From Perkinsus olseni (Eukaryota > Perkinsozoa > Perkinsida > Perkinsidae), in NCBI GenBank assembly GCA_013115135.1, contig JABANP010000180.1, positions 1-64,000 on the forward strand: a stretch of DNA of 64,000 nt, in the 5' to 3' direction. Positions 21,641 to 34,022 of this stretch are shown here, piece by piece; within the stretch, counting starts at the first letter, position 1, and each line of letters starts with the position of its first letter. The notes beneath the pieces were generated by a model that did no database searches, was not told where the DNA came from, and saw only the letters and a program-made list of their open reading frames with translations. The position numbers and the translations under genes were made by a program.

Positions 21641-22620
21641 CGTCTTTCATTCATACAGGAGTATCTCGTACACATTCAAGCCGTACAGTGATAAGTCGTG
21701 CAGTGACAGTTCGTACAGTTGCCAATAATACAGTGTCGTTCAGTACAGTATCCACAGATACAGTGACAAGTCGTACACTATCCTGCCGTACACTGACCAT
21801 TCGTACAGTATTCAGCGGTACAAGCTTTATTCGTACAGTGTTATTCGGGACAGCTGCCTCCTTAAGCAAATCGCGGCAAATTTGTGAAGGAGTTATTTAG
21901 ATAGCTAAAATTCCTTCAGGGAGATTAGAACTTATGCCACATACGTGAAAAAACCACTGGCTCAACCAACTCGCCCGAAAACCCATTTCCAATCCAGAAG
22001 GCAAAAGGGTTCAATGCCCACAGGTAGATATTAATGATAACCCGAACGTGACATCTATCGATGAGAAGGGCTCACACTCAAGGCCACAGACCTGGAGGAC
22101 CCAGAGGATGGTGCACTTCACAGCTGGTAACTGACAAAAAGTAGTCGGTTTAATGGACTCTAGTGTTTCGCGGGCGCGAAATTGGCGTAGAGGTAGGAGC
22201 GCCTATTATCGAGCGGATCACGCGGGATCGATCCCAACAGTAATCTTGTAGGGAAGGAAAGGCGCCGCGCAAAAATAATGATTAAAAAATTGCCCAGCTG
22301 TACGATAATTCCGAAGAGTACGAAAATTCGATGTACGAATTTCGTACTACGACATAACACCGTATGAGTTTCAACTGTACGAGTCGGAACTGTACGACTT
22401 GTCACTGTAAGTAGTACGTACTACGTACTGGAAGTGTACCACTGGATACTGTACGGATCGTCAGTGTACGGGTTATCAGTGTATGGGCTGAAACTGTACC
22501 GCTGGATACTGTACGAGTCGTCAGTGTATGGCCCAAGACTGTACGTGTGGAAACTGTACGAATCAGGCTTGTACGAATGTAATCTCTACGAGTTGTCACT
22601 GTACTGAACGATCCTCACCG
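21641..22620. mobile_element. Foldback-like element: opposed 15-bp repeat arrays
   Basis: About 21655-21850 is an array of diverged 15-bp units built on cgtacagtgacaagt, reading on the plus strand. About 22335-22615 is an array of the same unit on the minus strand. They flank a 485-bp centre with no recognised gene. Together they form long terminal inverted repeats made of short tandem repeats, the layout of foldback elements. Because the unit is five codons, both arrays read as open frames of pentapeptide repeats (RTVxx) without stops. I do not assert a protein. No target duplication was identified. Confidence 0.55.
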
Positions 22621-24161
22621 ATCTGGTCATTGTGTCTCCCGGATTACATGGCAAAGGACCCGTGCTCACCGCAGCTTTCCCGAACTGTACGAAGAGGGAG
22701 AGGGTGATTCACCCGCTGAGGGAGATTTAGTTGGGGAGTTCTCTCAATCCACCTTGGCTTACAACAAATAAATGTGCCGAGACTCTGAGAGGACGGTGTT
22801 GAGTTACTCAAGTACTTCTTGGGTTGCGTAACAATACTGATAACACAACACGGGATGGATCCCAACAATAATAGTACCAACAATACCAATACCATCGATG
22901 ATGTAGTAGTGGACGTAGATACCGAGACCTTATACGATCTAAGTTGGTGATTAAAACGCAGAAGTCAATATAGGCTTCTTACTCGATCCTCAAGCTTAAC
23001 TTTCTAACTTGAAAAGTTGAATCGAGCCAGTAGATTCGTTATATTCTTATAAGTTGGAAAGATTCCTGTATGTACGCAATGAGCCAGAGATAGGCAGCCC
23101 TTTGTTAACCAAGTTGCCGAGTACGATGCCTCCCTATCAGCCATCAACTTTATTGTCTTTGCCCGCTGCAATACCTATCATGCGTATAGTTCATATACAA
23201 CGCAAGGTGCACGGACTATGGAACTCATTCATCAATTGAAGTCTGCAGTGTTTCGTTGCCTCCGCTTCGTTTTGCCAATTCCGGTCGCTAGAGTATCTAA
23301 GCCACCTCTCTCGCCGATTCCCAATAAACACCAAACGAAAGTGTACACCAGGGGCGTCCGAAACCCAACTCGCAGGTACCACAGCAGCGAGACAGAATCT
23401 TGTCTCAAAAGGCCGAGCAAAAGTGCATGTCAAATCATCCAGGCATACCCTACGTTCCGGTCCCAGGCATTCGTACTAACTCTACCGTTGCGCTGTAGCT
23501 GGGCCGCTTCCGACTTCGACCGAAGTCACGTGGGTGGAGACTCCACCTACCGTGGAGTCATTAAACATGAGAAGTCCATCACTTTAGCGGATGCTAACTT
23601 GGCATTGTCAAGGGAAGTCGATTAGACGGCGCCCCTGTTAAGTGACTCAACGAAAAGCGAGAGTTGTCGAACATCCTCATAGACAATCAGCATGCATAGC
23701 ATTCCACTAGAGTGACGGATTGCCGTTCACGAGATGACCGAGCTTCGAGTACAGGTCCTCCAACTGGTGGGTCGCACCTGATGATGCAAAAGAAAGAAAG
23801 AATAAATTGCCTCCTTCGAAGGGGTTGTTTGGAGGTCTGGGAGACTCTTCTAAGGAGAGACTTCCGGACCCGCGGCTGCCTGTGGGTGAGCGCTGAAGGG
23901 ACACAGTAAATTGTTGTGCGCTGTCTTCTAACTTAGAAGCTAGAAGTTCTAAGCTAAGCTGTGACAAACTAGTAGTAAGATAGTACAGGTTGTAGAATAA
24001 GTGAATTCACTTTGAGTGCTATTCTACTTCAAGGCTTCTTGTAGTGTTGCTATCGGGAAGATCCCACCTTCTAAAGCTGCATCCTGTTTCCTCTCACTCT
24101 TATCGATGTTGTCAATCAGTACGGCTGGATCGATCTTATCTGAAGGGCGCGAATCCGTGAG
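22621..24161. other. Mostly no supported gene
   Basis: About 22720-22810 is a partial copy of the pre-coding block of the 6.5-18 kb unit. A plus frame at 23218-23625 (135 aa) shows no domain or signal. On the minus strand, downstream of the exon at 24162, the reading frame continues past an in-frame TAA with protein-like sequence (KIDPAVLIDNIDKSERKQDA) to about 24027. Confidence 0.4.
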
Positions 24162-24500
24162 TTACTTCAGTTGCACAGTCTCCCAGAGGCAGCCGAAAAA
24201 GTATCGTACATCGAGTTTGAAGGGGATGCGCAGATTGCCATCCGACAGCTTCACGAAAATGCTCACGATAGCTCACGCACTCACGCTCCCGTTGTCAATG
24301 ATAAGTGAAGCTCACGCGAGAGTCCTCAGCCCAGAGCTCTCGAGGTTAACAGCTACGTCACCGAATCCTACTCACCGTCCTCAAGGCCTCTCTCCGTCAG
24401 AAGGGATGCTCTATCGGTATCATCCGCATTGACGCCCGCCATACCCGGCTCCACCAGATGCAGCTGTACAGCCACCAAAGGCTTCTTGTGTTCATGGCGA
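24162..24500 (-). CDS. Fragment of spliced gene, unknown function
   Basis: Two exons are supported. The upstream exon ends at 24376 (HEHKKPLVAVQLHLVEPGMAG ... LLTERGLED) before a GTGAGT donor. The intron is 24272-24375. The last exon is 24271-24162 (AIVSIFVKLSDGNLRIPFKLD ... WETVQLK, stop), and it joins in phase. Upstream exons are not resolved because a tandem repeat begins just beyond. Past the stop the same frame remains open and protein-like for about 45 more codons, so the TAA may be a premature stop. No family recognised. Confidence 0.4.
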
Positions 24501-24688
24501 GACCTTCGCTGCAGGAAAGACTTCGGCGGACCTGCCAGAAATGCTTCGCAGATCCGCGCTGACGCAATTTCTATTTTTACGGTCCGAGACCACTCATCCC
24601 GAATGGAGAAGGAAAGAGATGTGATATGATAACTATACACTCTCGCCAAGACAAAGAACCGCTCGACTATATATTGATATATCGACTA

Positions 24689-24853
24689 TATACCAACTAT
24701 CGACTATATAATAATTATTTATACCAACTATCGACTATATAATAATTATTTATACCAACTATCGACTATATAATAATTATTTATACCAACTATCGACTAT
24801 ATAATAATTATTTATACCAACTATCGACTATATAATAATTATTTATACCAACC
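24689..24853. repeat. 31-bp tandem repeat, five full copies plus part
   Basis: The unit tataccaactatcgactat... starts at 24689, 24720, 24751, 24782 and 24813, with a partial copy at 24844. Copies are identical or nearly so, A+T-rich and without spacers, so this is a minisatellite and not a CRISPR array. Confidence 0.95.
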
Positions 24854-27071
24854 CACCTTGCTCGTCTCCAGATTTCTCCATCGGCTGCATGGCCAAAGGC
24901 TTGATCAGCTTCGACCGGGCATTCCTACAGCGGGAGCTGCTTCGACCAGGAAACATACACCCCTACTCCATTCTGCTCCAAGCGGCATTCAACGACTCCA
25001 TCAAAGACTCGACGTCGGGGCTCCCCTTGGATGCAGGCCTAACCACAATCGACTGCCTTCCAGGTGACTACGGCCGTGGACTTACTCTATGACCGCAACA
25101 ACGGTCGCGAAAACAAGGAAGACGAGAGTCGCTCTGGCGATGGCAGACATGTTATTTCAAAAGTAATGGCTGATTTGATTCGATCCTATCTAAATGAAGG
25201 TCGTTCTCCTCGAGCCACCCACAGATAGAAAATTTCTATTAGAAATGATGATCCACCGGCTGGTTTGATTGAGAAGCGAAAGCTGGAGTCTTTGTCGTAT
25301 CGAACGTAAAGCATGACGACGACAACATCATCACAAAATTCGTCGGGCCGAAGGGCCGGTGAGTAAATTCCCAACGCTGCTGTTGCCATCTGACGAAGAA
25401 ATCAACCAGTAAAAGCAGCTCGAGCGCAGACCTACTCGCAGCTTCCGGAGCTTCTTCTTGTAAACTTTTATTTGCTAACGACTGCGACGTCGTGACGCGA
25501 CGCCACAGGTATGATGCAGCCACTGGCGGCGCTGCTGGTATTGCATTCAATCGGAGATCCCGATCCAGTCCTGAAGAATCTTTCTACTGCGTTAAACAAA
25601 TACTGTAGAGAGTGTCCATATACTGCACAATAATTGTCTCCGTTTTAAGTTTTTTGCTGTGTTGTTCGTAGCGCGACGCTAGAGCGCATTAAGCAGAAGT
25701 TTTTGTTATCAGCTCGTCTGAACTTCACGACTGCGAATCTTTCCTACTGCGTTGGACAGATGCTGGCAAACATCGTGAACGTCTAAGAAGAGCCAGTGGG
25801 AGACTCCTGGTGAGCAGGCAGACAGGCTGTGCGTACAACAGGTGGTGTGGTCTCACCGTCACTCCAGCCGGAAGCAGTGGGGCTTCTCCCAACCCTCTGA
25901 GGTCTCTCAAGTCGTCTGCTGAAACACCAATCAGTCAGCATAGAATCGGTTCAAACCACAGAAATACTATTCCGCGCGGAAGGAGCATCCGGACGTTCTC
26001 AACATAATTTATGGTAGAATTAATTGGTAATATAATTTGTAAAATTTACATGAGGCATAGCTAACCATATTGCTAAGGCGTATAACTTGAAGCCAAAAAG
26101 TAAAATTCTACTGTGTAATGGGTGAATCAGACGTATAAAACCTGATTAACTATTCTTCGAGGCGTACACCTCTGAGAGCCTGTTTTGATCCAAGATGCCA
26201 ATGTAATCTGTACGTAGATTTCGCCTCCTGCATCTCAAATAATTCATGTTTGTCATGAACAGTCCATCCGTCGGTCACTCAAACACGGCCCGACTGTTGC
26301 AAGGTTTGAGCTAATTGGTTCTCACCTGAGCGCCGATGCGCTTCCAGCAAACGGCAAGGCAGTCCGGGATTCTCCACCACTCGCAGAATCGCGCTGAAAC
26401 CATCCTCTCCAGAGAAAACACGAGCCACTGGACACTTACCCTCCTGCGAAGCGGGAGCGCTCGCTGTGAATGGCGTCTTCAACACGCCAGGCCCGGCTGT
26501 GCGACAGAGGTAGTAGTAGGATGCTTCTAAGGCAAAACATCGTAGAACTCGTATCGTTGTGAGAGAATGATACTAAAGCGATGATGGTTTCGTGTTCTGA
26601 TCTGTCTCCTCTGTGTGGTGTGGCTCTGTCAGCCGTATCCGAAGGCTGAGCTTAAGTGTTTCTATATTGCTGAGTAATCACTAGAATGAGTTATCATCCC
26701 TACGTATTGGGGTATTGTCTTATCTATCAATGGTCGGGCCTACTGCAAGTTCCTCTAACCAACGTACTCCCTATCAAAATACGGTCGGTAGTGCTACCTC
26801 TGTGGAGTTCACTCGGCGACGTCCCTTCCAACGCTCGGAATTCCTCCAACGCCAATGTGCTCTTCGACTGCTGCTCGCCACGCCCCCGCACAACCGTGTC
26901 CGGACTTCCCGGCTAAAAACGAAAATAAAATCATCGTGAAACTAGCCAGCGATATCACATCTCCTAACGGCACCAGCGGACGTGCCGGGCCTGGTCTCAG
27001 CTGGCTCGTCGGGCCTTCTCAGAAACTGGCCCAACCCGCCACCACTCTTGGGACGCCTTCTTTCGCCTTGC
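24854..27071. other. Unresolved, possibly coding on the minus strand
   Basis: Several minus-strand frames have protein-like composition. The best is 26279-26485 (QEGKCPVARVFSGEDGFSAILRVVENPGL...). I could not join them with consistent splice phases or identify a family. No RNA gene was recognised. Confidence 0.3.
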
Positions 27072-27308
27072 CTAGGGCCTGAGATCGCCCTCTAAATAAA
27101 GCACCGCCAGAGACTGTCCTACTGAGCGTTTGGTTCTGGCATGGCAAGCAGGCCGACTCGCTGGGAGACAATCCCCTCCGATGGTACGCTCCTTGTGGAA
27201 CAGGTAGTACCGAGGGTAGCCGCTGATATCAAAATCGATCGCGTGATCGATTTCGACAGAACCACCCACTTCGAACTCAACCTTCTCCGATTCTTCTGCT
27301 GTTAACAC
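27072..27308 (-). CDS. Exon-like frame, unknown protein
   Basis: Minus-strand frame with a coherent acidic and hydrophobic pattern (ESEKVEFEVGGSVEIDHAIDF, DISGYPRYYLFHKERTIGG). The ISGYP-x-YYLF stretch superficially recalls a thioredoxin-fold strand but lacks a CxxC, so I make no assignment. It may be a downstream exon of the gene at 27838-28245. Confidence 0.3.
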   Translation of the reverse strand: MLTAEESEKVEFEVGGSVEIDHAIDFDISGYPRYYLFHKERTIGGDCLPASRPACHARTKRSVGQSLAVLYLEGDLRP

Positions 27309-27837
27309 TGGTACCGACTCAGCCGCATCGACAGTTTGAGGAGCTGAACCGCAGCGGACTCTCCCGATCCACTACCACGCCCAACCCTCACGTAAAATCT
27401 GCGGCGTTGAAGCGCGTCGGGGCCCCTCTGATGACGCAGCGTATTTCAAAGCAGACCGGACCGCAGCACGAGCTGGGATGTATAGTCGACGACCAGGGCG
27501 AAAGTCCAGCTCAACCATGGGACAAATAGAACCTAAGATACGCTATCACGGTCGCATTAGGATAGCTTCTGACCAGCTGTCATGAGGTCAACATAAAGAT
27601 TCTCCAAGTTACCCTTGATGCTACCCTCTACCCGCAACAAGGCCACCATGGATGTCGCCTGAATAATACTAAATAATTTTTATGCTACAATTCCATTACT
27701 AACCTCTGTCACGCGAGACACCGAGCTTATCCCTTTTCCAAAAAGTAGGCTTCTTCCTTGCTTCGATACAAAGTCGGGATACGACGAATCCTGAGAACTA
27801 TTCTTACAACAGCAGCCTGCTACGGAGCCCAACTGAC

Positions 27838-28245
27838 CTGTAGCATCCTCACTATGGCAACCACTCTTAGTAGTTCACTGCGGACCAAATCAAATACCAT
27901 CTCCCGCAGCTCCCCTAGCCGCCTTAGTCGATCCAAAACGCCTGCCGCAACAAATTCAGATTTTTTCCGCCCCAAAAATCTCACTTTTCACAAGTCTGGT
28001 GAATCTGTGCACTCTCGTCATGCCGTCGCCGTATCCGAATGGCGGCTTTCTGGCAGCATGCAAGACGTCCATGTACCCCTCCCAGACCGTCCGCGCCAGA
28101 AGATCCAGCTCCTGAGTTGGCAATGCGCATGCGAGAAGAGAAATCTTTCGCTCACTTCCGAGCTCCATCTTGAAGACATCCACTGGCCCATCTTTCTCGT
28201 CGGGTGGCGTCCAAGCCATGAAGAATCCAGCATCATCAGACAGGC
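27838..28245 (-). CDS. Two exons of a spliced gene, unknown function
   Basis: Exon 27985-28245 encodes a coherent segment (GLSDDAGFFMAWTPPDEKDG ... TRVHRFTRLVK). A 43-nt intron (27942-27984, GTGAGA...GCAG) joins it in phase to exon 27838-27941 (SVLDRLRRLGELREMVFDLV ... VRMLQ), which ends at a GTCAGT donor. Composition suggests a helical soluble protein. Start and end are not resolved. The gene lies directly downstream of, and on the same strand as, the coiled-coil gene ending at 28403. Confidence 0.45.
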
Positions 28246-28255
28246 CTAAGTAAAG

Positions 28256-28340
28256 GGTCTCCGCCGGGAATCGAACCCGGGACCTCCAACACCTTACCCG
28301 ATATACAGGTCTGAACGGCAGTGCCACTACCATCATCAGC
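28256..28340 (-). other. tRNA-like remnant (T-arm/B-box)
   Basis: The minus strand contains ggtcccgggttcgattcccg, a convincing T-stem/loop with B-box, followed by an acceptor-like cggagac. No matching 5' acceptor or clear anticodon arm is found, so this is a remnant or tRNA-derived element and not a tRNA gene. Confidence 0.4.
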
Positions 28341-28402
28341 TTCACTAAACTCTTCATCCGGGAATCCCGATTTCCTCCTTTCCCTACCACACCAATCGCA
28401 AC

Positions 28403-31400
28403 TCATCCCACTTTCAACCTCACCCACTTCTCAGTCCTCTCAGCTTGCTCAGCCTCTCTAGCGTCCGCCAGCATCCTCTCCAAAACTTGTATTTGACCAC
28501 GAAGAGTTGCAACTGTGGCTCGCAAAGATTCCATCTGGAAATGCAATCCGCTCGAAAAAAGTATCTTTCCACCCGTCCGACCTCTTCCTGCAATTCCGCT
28601 TCCCTCCGCTGTCTTGCCTCCTTCTCAGCTTCCACTGCTCCTAAAAAATAAACCGTACAACATTCCCTTCATGCTCTGTTATATCAACAACCTCTCTAGT
28701 CCTATCCACTTCGAAAATTTGATCGCTAATGAACGACAAAGCTGCCGGCCTATCAGACTACCAAAAGAACTCCCCAGGAGCGTAAGGATCGTACTCCCGC
28801 TCACCATAATAAATATGAACCGAAACAAGTGAAAAGAACACCAATACGAACAGAGACAAAATCACAGCCTGTCCAGTAGCAAGACTCATTTATTCCACCA
28901 GAAGCTACAACGCGCGCCTCTTACAAAGCTTCTTCGCTACAGAGCGAGGCGACATCTATACCGATAAACGAGAGGCAAGAGTATCGCATACGAAAGTCCA
29001 TCTTTTAACAGAAAAAAAATCCTTGTCGCTTCGAGTGAAAATAGAGTAACCCACCCATGAGTATATCCCTCTCCTTCTCTGCATCCTCTTGCTTTCTCCT
29101 CAACTCAGCCATCACTTCCTCCATCTGCCTCGCTTTCTCTGCAGCTTCTTCCAACTCTCTCAGTGCCTTCACAGCAATGCCGTGCACTCCATTCCGAAAC
29201 CAACCAGTTCGACCAATTCGATGATTCCCTCGTAGAATGGTAGAAAACTCACGGGCAAGTCTCTCCCACCGATACCTCCATCTTGACGTGTTCTGTGTTG
29301 AATCTTTACCTACTAGTATAGGTCTCGGTATCTAGTCTAGGTATGGTACTTAGATACTATTCCTATTTCCTTCTCCCCGGGAATTCCCGAGAATGGTAGA
29401 AATGCTCCATTCTCTCGACTCTTCAGCTACCCTGCTCACTCTACATACTTTACCGCCCTCTAACATTCATCGCCCATGAATCGGTGGGTCCACATACGAT
29501 AAACAACCCTCGTCACTCACCACAGCGTTGGCATCCCGTCCACTTTCCTCCCCAGCCACCACCAGTCGATCCACTTCCTTCTGCAGCGCTTCCTCTCTAC
29601 TCCTGGCCTCCTCCAACGCCGCCTCAGCCTACTCAAAATCTATATAATCTCGATAGGAGCGCTGGCCTACCTTCTCAACTTCCTCTCTCAGGCTCCTCCA
29701 GCTCAGTCTCGCGAGACTTCAGCCCTTCCAAAGCTTCCGCCAAAGACTTCTCCAGAACACCACACCTGAATTGGCGACTCCGATTCGCGTTAGGAAATAG
29801 CAAGATAGCAAGATATCTCCCAAGAACCATCCGGAAATCACCTCTCCTCAGCAGCTTCCAGTTTCGCCTGAGCTTCTCGTAACTCCTCCTCTCCTCCTCC
29901 GGCCGACTCCGCCACCTCTTCAACTACTGGTGGCGGTTCTGCCTTCCTCGCGTTGTTGAGCTCCTCTCGCAAATTTTGAGCCTCCTGCTTCGCTCCGTCT
30001 GCTTCTCGCTGCATGACCGCCAATTTCCCCTCCAACTCTGCAACCTAGCAGGACCCAACACGATTGCACATGGCACTTTCTTTATGACAGAGGACAGTCT
30101 CATACTGTCATACAGTGAGTCGAATCACTGAAGCACTGATGAAACAGGATCTGCTGAGCCCTACCATGAGCCCAGCTGTGGCATAGTCTGAATTTTTGCA
30201 AGTGGTATAGTGACCTTTTTTTCGCATGTGGTGTGTTCCTCGCGACACACAGTATGAAACTCAACTCCCACCACCGCTTCCCCTCCCACTCCCTTCTCAT
30301 CTGCGCCAGGAAAATCGCAACATCACTAATAGTACTCCCCTCAGTGATGCATCCAGGCTGATACCCACTATCAACACCGACAACGCTGAGGCTACTTTCT
30401 CGCGCTCGAGCTACTCCAGCAGACGGGCGTCTAGTACCTTCTCCTGCCACTCAGTCCGCTCTTGCTCCACCCTCTCATCGACCGTCCCCTCCAAGCGACT
30501 TCGTTCGTCCTGAGGAACCAAGAGTAGCGAAGGACGTAATAAACTTGAGCTTCAACCAAAGATGGCTTCATCATCACTACTGAATCAACGATGGGAAATT
30601 CACGATGAAGCGAAAAAATTTATCCTTTTTCCTGATGAACGAAGGGTAGCGGAGAACATAATAACCTTGAGGTTTTGCCAGATGTTAAACTACTAGTACA
30701 AACGGAACACCATAGTAAGCAGCAGTCTAGTCCGGGAAGAACGCTCAAACGACGGAACTTTCACGAGTATGAATGATAGAAAATTAACGATGCGACTAAA
30801 AAACGAGAAAATTTCTCCGAAATTAATACCCTAGCCGCGATGAGTGAGCAATCGCCGTTGACACCATTGGAGAGCGGCAATTTCGAAGACCGGAGACCTG
30901 CTTTAAGGACGGTTCTCAGACACCTCAGAAGCGCATAATCGAGCTTAGAATGGTTGATAACGGAAGGGACTTCCAAGTCACCTCTAAGGCTTGTGCAACC
31001 GCGATCTCAACTTCCTTATCGATGCGAGACTGGACATGCTCGCTGATAACCCCTGGGTGGACCTAGCACAGAGATAGGAAATTGTTATCGGGTAAAAGGT
31101 GGTCGACTGAGCCTAGTTGGCCATCCGAGAGTGATACACGGTATATCGACGATCCAGATGCCTGGCTACCATTGGTCACCTTTGACCGCAAAGAGGCAGC
31201 TCAATAGAGTCTCCCGGGACAAACTTCTTCACGAAGGGAGGCTATCGCCAAACCCAGCGTACTTTGGTCACCTATAGTAGCTGGCCCTCATGGCCGCGCG
31301 CCACGAAATATCAATAGCGGACCCATACATCGACAGCCTGTATATGCATAATGCAGAGCAGAAAATCCTGTCAGAATACAGACCGCGGAAGGGGGCTCAT

Positions 31401-33629
31401 CGCCTCTCCAACATCCAGTTTCAGATTACCTATCACCGCCGACTAACGATGGAATCTCACTGCAATAATAATCCCCAGATTTCTGGAAACGTTGATGAAA
31501 TCCCACAACGAGCATCCCCAGGGCATCCGATAACCCACCTCGGCGAAGGCGGCCAGCACGTCTTCGGGACGAAACTTGTTACACAATTCGGTGACTTCCT
31601 CTTCTACTGACAGGGCATGGATGAGCTCAGCTCGAACTTGCACGACCGAAGGCTTCCTGAGAACCCAAAGCGAATCAAATTTGGGTATGGGTTGGGTTTT
31701 CGGCCTCGGCCATGGACGAAGATAAGGTCGTGATAGTCGCGTGAAATGAAGGCATGACGATGCGGCCCTAGGAGACTCTTTACGTAGATTTTGCCTCTCG
31801 CAAAGTCACCTTAAAAATTCTGTCATCAGTCACAGGTTTGGGCGCATGCGTAGACTTGGACGAAAATGAATCTTCCCGCGCGGAATGCAGTCATGAGGAT
31901 GAGACTCACTTCTCTGTTAATCGCCTCTTAGCTTCCTGCTCTTCCTCCCGCTTCTTCAACTTCTCACCTGTGCATCAAATCTGTGGCGTGTGGCAAAAGA
32001 GGAAATCTTCGACCGTGAACCATGGCACACAGGCAGTGACGTCACCACGAGAGCCCCCTCGAGAGACTTCTCATTTCAGCGCGTTCAAGACCGCGGAGTT
32101 CTATCACTATTCCGCCGAGCCTTACGTAGGCCATCCCTGGCGATGATGCTCTCCAGCTCAGCGTTGATGTCTTTCAATTTGTTAAATCTCGTCACCCAAA
32201 GTTCCACCGACAACTTTATCTTGTCATTCAGCAGCCTGAGAACAGAGGTCGGATCTGGACTCTGCACGTAAACCCTCGAACCCCTATGAAAGAAGCGAAC
32301 TGTGCGATTTTTCAAGGACGGGAACCTTTCATTCTTGTAACGCTGATAGTCCTATCTTATGCTAATAAAGAACCGCTCAGAGAGACCGGCTTCAAAATTA
32401 TGGAAGCCAGAGTACAGCAAGCTAACCGATCAACAACCCAAGGCCAGTTATTTCAAACAACCCTTACTCTCTGAGTTCTTCCTCTATGAAGTCGGTCGGA
32501 TCGAAGTAGTAGGCCTCATAAACGTCATCTTCCGTGTCCTCTGAAGACAGCGAAAAGCATCTTAAGAGGGGAAAAAGCCCACGACGACCCATCTTTTTTC
32601 AGTCGAGAAACCACAAACTCACGCTCCGCTCAACAGCACGGCTCAACTCAGAGGACGCAAATAGTAACTAATTTCGAAGTAATATCCGAGCTCAGAACTC
32701 CTAAACTAATCACGTGAAATGTCAGACACAAAATCGACTCTGAGATTCAGATTGGATTTACTGAACCGCGGGTCACTACGCTCCGCCTACGCTCAACCCC
32801 GAAGAGCCCTCGACCAGCACCAGCTGAACTCCGCTTACCATGGCCACGGGCTTGTCTTTGGCGCTTTAGGTAAATTTGATTCCTTAAATGCGTGAGCTCT
32901 CGGTAGTAGGCCAGACGGCAACGTGACAGGAGACTGAGAATAATAGACTATCGAAACCGAAGCCAGTATTAGACCAATAAGCCGCATACCGCGACCTCGT
33001 CAAGCGCCAGTAAGGACCTTTTAGATCTGCTCTCGCTCAGCTGAGCCGCAATCAGGATGAGTCGGAACGTCACCTCGATCGTTCAAGAAGGGCTTCCTCG
33101 ACCGTTTGCATTCTCTCGACAAGAGCTTGGTTCTGCCTTAGGACAGCGTCGTGATACCGCACGTTTCGGACTGGTATCTGAATTGAAGCAATACCCTCGA
33201 TGATCCACACCAATCACTCTACCGTATCGAGGCAGAGGGAGAGCACGCCGTCGCAGAGGTTGCTGAGGACGTTATCAACCACGTCCGTGCGAAGATCGAC
33301 TTTCGCGAAGTTTCGAAAAGGCAGGTCGTCCAAGTCAAGCACCTAAGAGTCCAGCGATGGAAGGTGCCCTTCCGCAGTGGAACGACGTACGTTATCAGCT
33401 GCTTGCAACAACGGATAGTCGACCCGTGCGGGGTCGATCGGTTCGCCCTCGTTGAAGCCTCTCGGAGATCTCCCTCACGCACTGTCCGGAGCAACTCCAC
33501 CAACTTTGCCTTGTGCTCGGCGACGCACTTCTCGAGCGACTTCGATTTGCGTAGCCTCGATCGTGCGGCTGCTACTAATTGCTCTTCATTCGGTTTGACG
33601 TGTCGAGGCGTGTCGATTCCCTCCGTCAT
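28403..33629 (-). CDS. Multi-exon coiled-coil protein (about 580 aa), unknown
   Basis: Sixteen exons can be joined by GT-AG introns: 33391-33629, 33223-33342, 33074-33177, 32126-32283, 31910-31967, 31784-31819, 31539-31656, 31329-31367, 30982-31062, 30438-30509, 29842-30044, 29671-29765, 29521-29628, 29055-29166, 28582-28640, 28403-28534. Phases agree throughout, except for one extra base inside 29671-29765 (gagGagc region) and an apparent missing base in the first exon. The start (ATG 33629) is provisional. The N-terminal half is mixed (RVYVQSPDPTSVLRLLNDK; TKPSVVQVRAELIHALSVEE). From exon 30438-30509 onward it is heptad-rich coiled coil (EGKLAVMQREADGAKQEAQ; ALRELEEAAEKARQMEEVMA; MESLRATVATLRGQIQVLE) to the stop at 28403. 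A structural or scaffold role is an inference. No named family recognised. Confidence 0.6.
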
Positions 33630-33805
33630 TAACAACCATTTGCTAGACAGACTGCGACAGGGGCTCTACTCGAGAGAAGCCAAGTCGAATGCGACCGATG
33701 ATCATCGTCATCAGGGAAGCGCCCACAATGGACATGGACGAATTCGTGGATCATCGATGAAGCGGAGCATGTTCGCGCCGCGGGTAATTCCCAAAATCCA
33801 AGGTA

Positions 33806-34022
33806 GAAGTACAAAATCCAAGGAAGCGTTTTCAGGGATCTGCTTTATCTGGGCAACAGTTCTGGTTTCTGGTGGCCCTGGGTAACAGTTCCGGGATCGG
33901 GTTGCCCTGTCGGGTTTCGGGAGGGGTTTCTGGTTTCCCGTTCCTGCCTTCACCCGCAATTCAGGGTTTTTTCTGTTGCTTTTGCTTCCCTGTCGCACGC
34001 GCTTCCTTGGATTTTGTACTTC
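33806..34022. repeat. 23-bp perfect inverted repeats flanking 171 bp (MITE-like)
   Basis: Arm 33806-33828 (gaagtacaaaatccaaggaa...) is the exact reverse complement of 34000-34022. The core has G-rich repeats such as ttccgggatcggg and gggtttcgggaggggtttc. A direct repeat of aaaatccaagg precedes the left arm. It sits just upstream of the coiled-coil gene. Confidence 0.8.

Noticed and set aside
22402..22599. Pentapeptide-repeat protein on the minus strand
   Set aside because: The open frame follows automatically from the 15-bp repeat period. No start, signal or flanking coding sequence supports a gene.
23218..23625. 135-codon plus-strand frame
   Set aside because: No domain, no signal peptide and basic low-complexity composition. 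No paralog or splice context.
24689..24853. Regularly spaced repeat that could be mistaken for a CRISPR array
   Set aside because: The 31-bp units are head-to-tail with no unique spacers. It is a minisatellite in a eukaryotic context.
27942..27984. Apparent +1 frameshift in the gene at 27838-28245
   Set aside because: A 43-nt GT-AG intron with matching phase explains the frame change, so it is not counted among the +1 breaks.
28236..28427. Minus-strand frame containing EVPGSIPGG
   Set aside because: This peptide is the translation of a tRNA T-arm (see 28256-28340) and not a protein motif.
31838..32146. Plus-strand frames at 31838-32146 and 31990-32271
   Set aside because: They lie opposite minus-strand exons with consistent splice phases.
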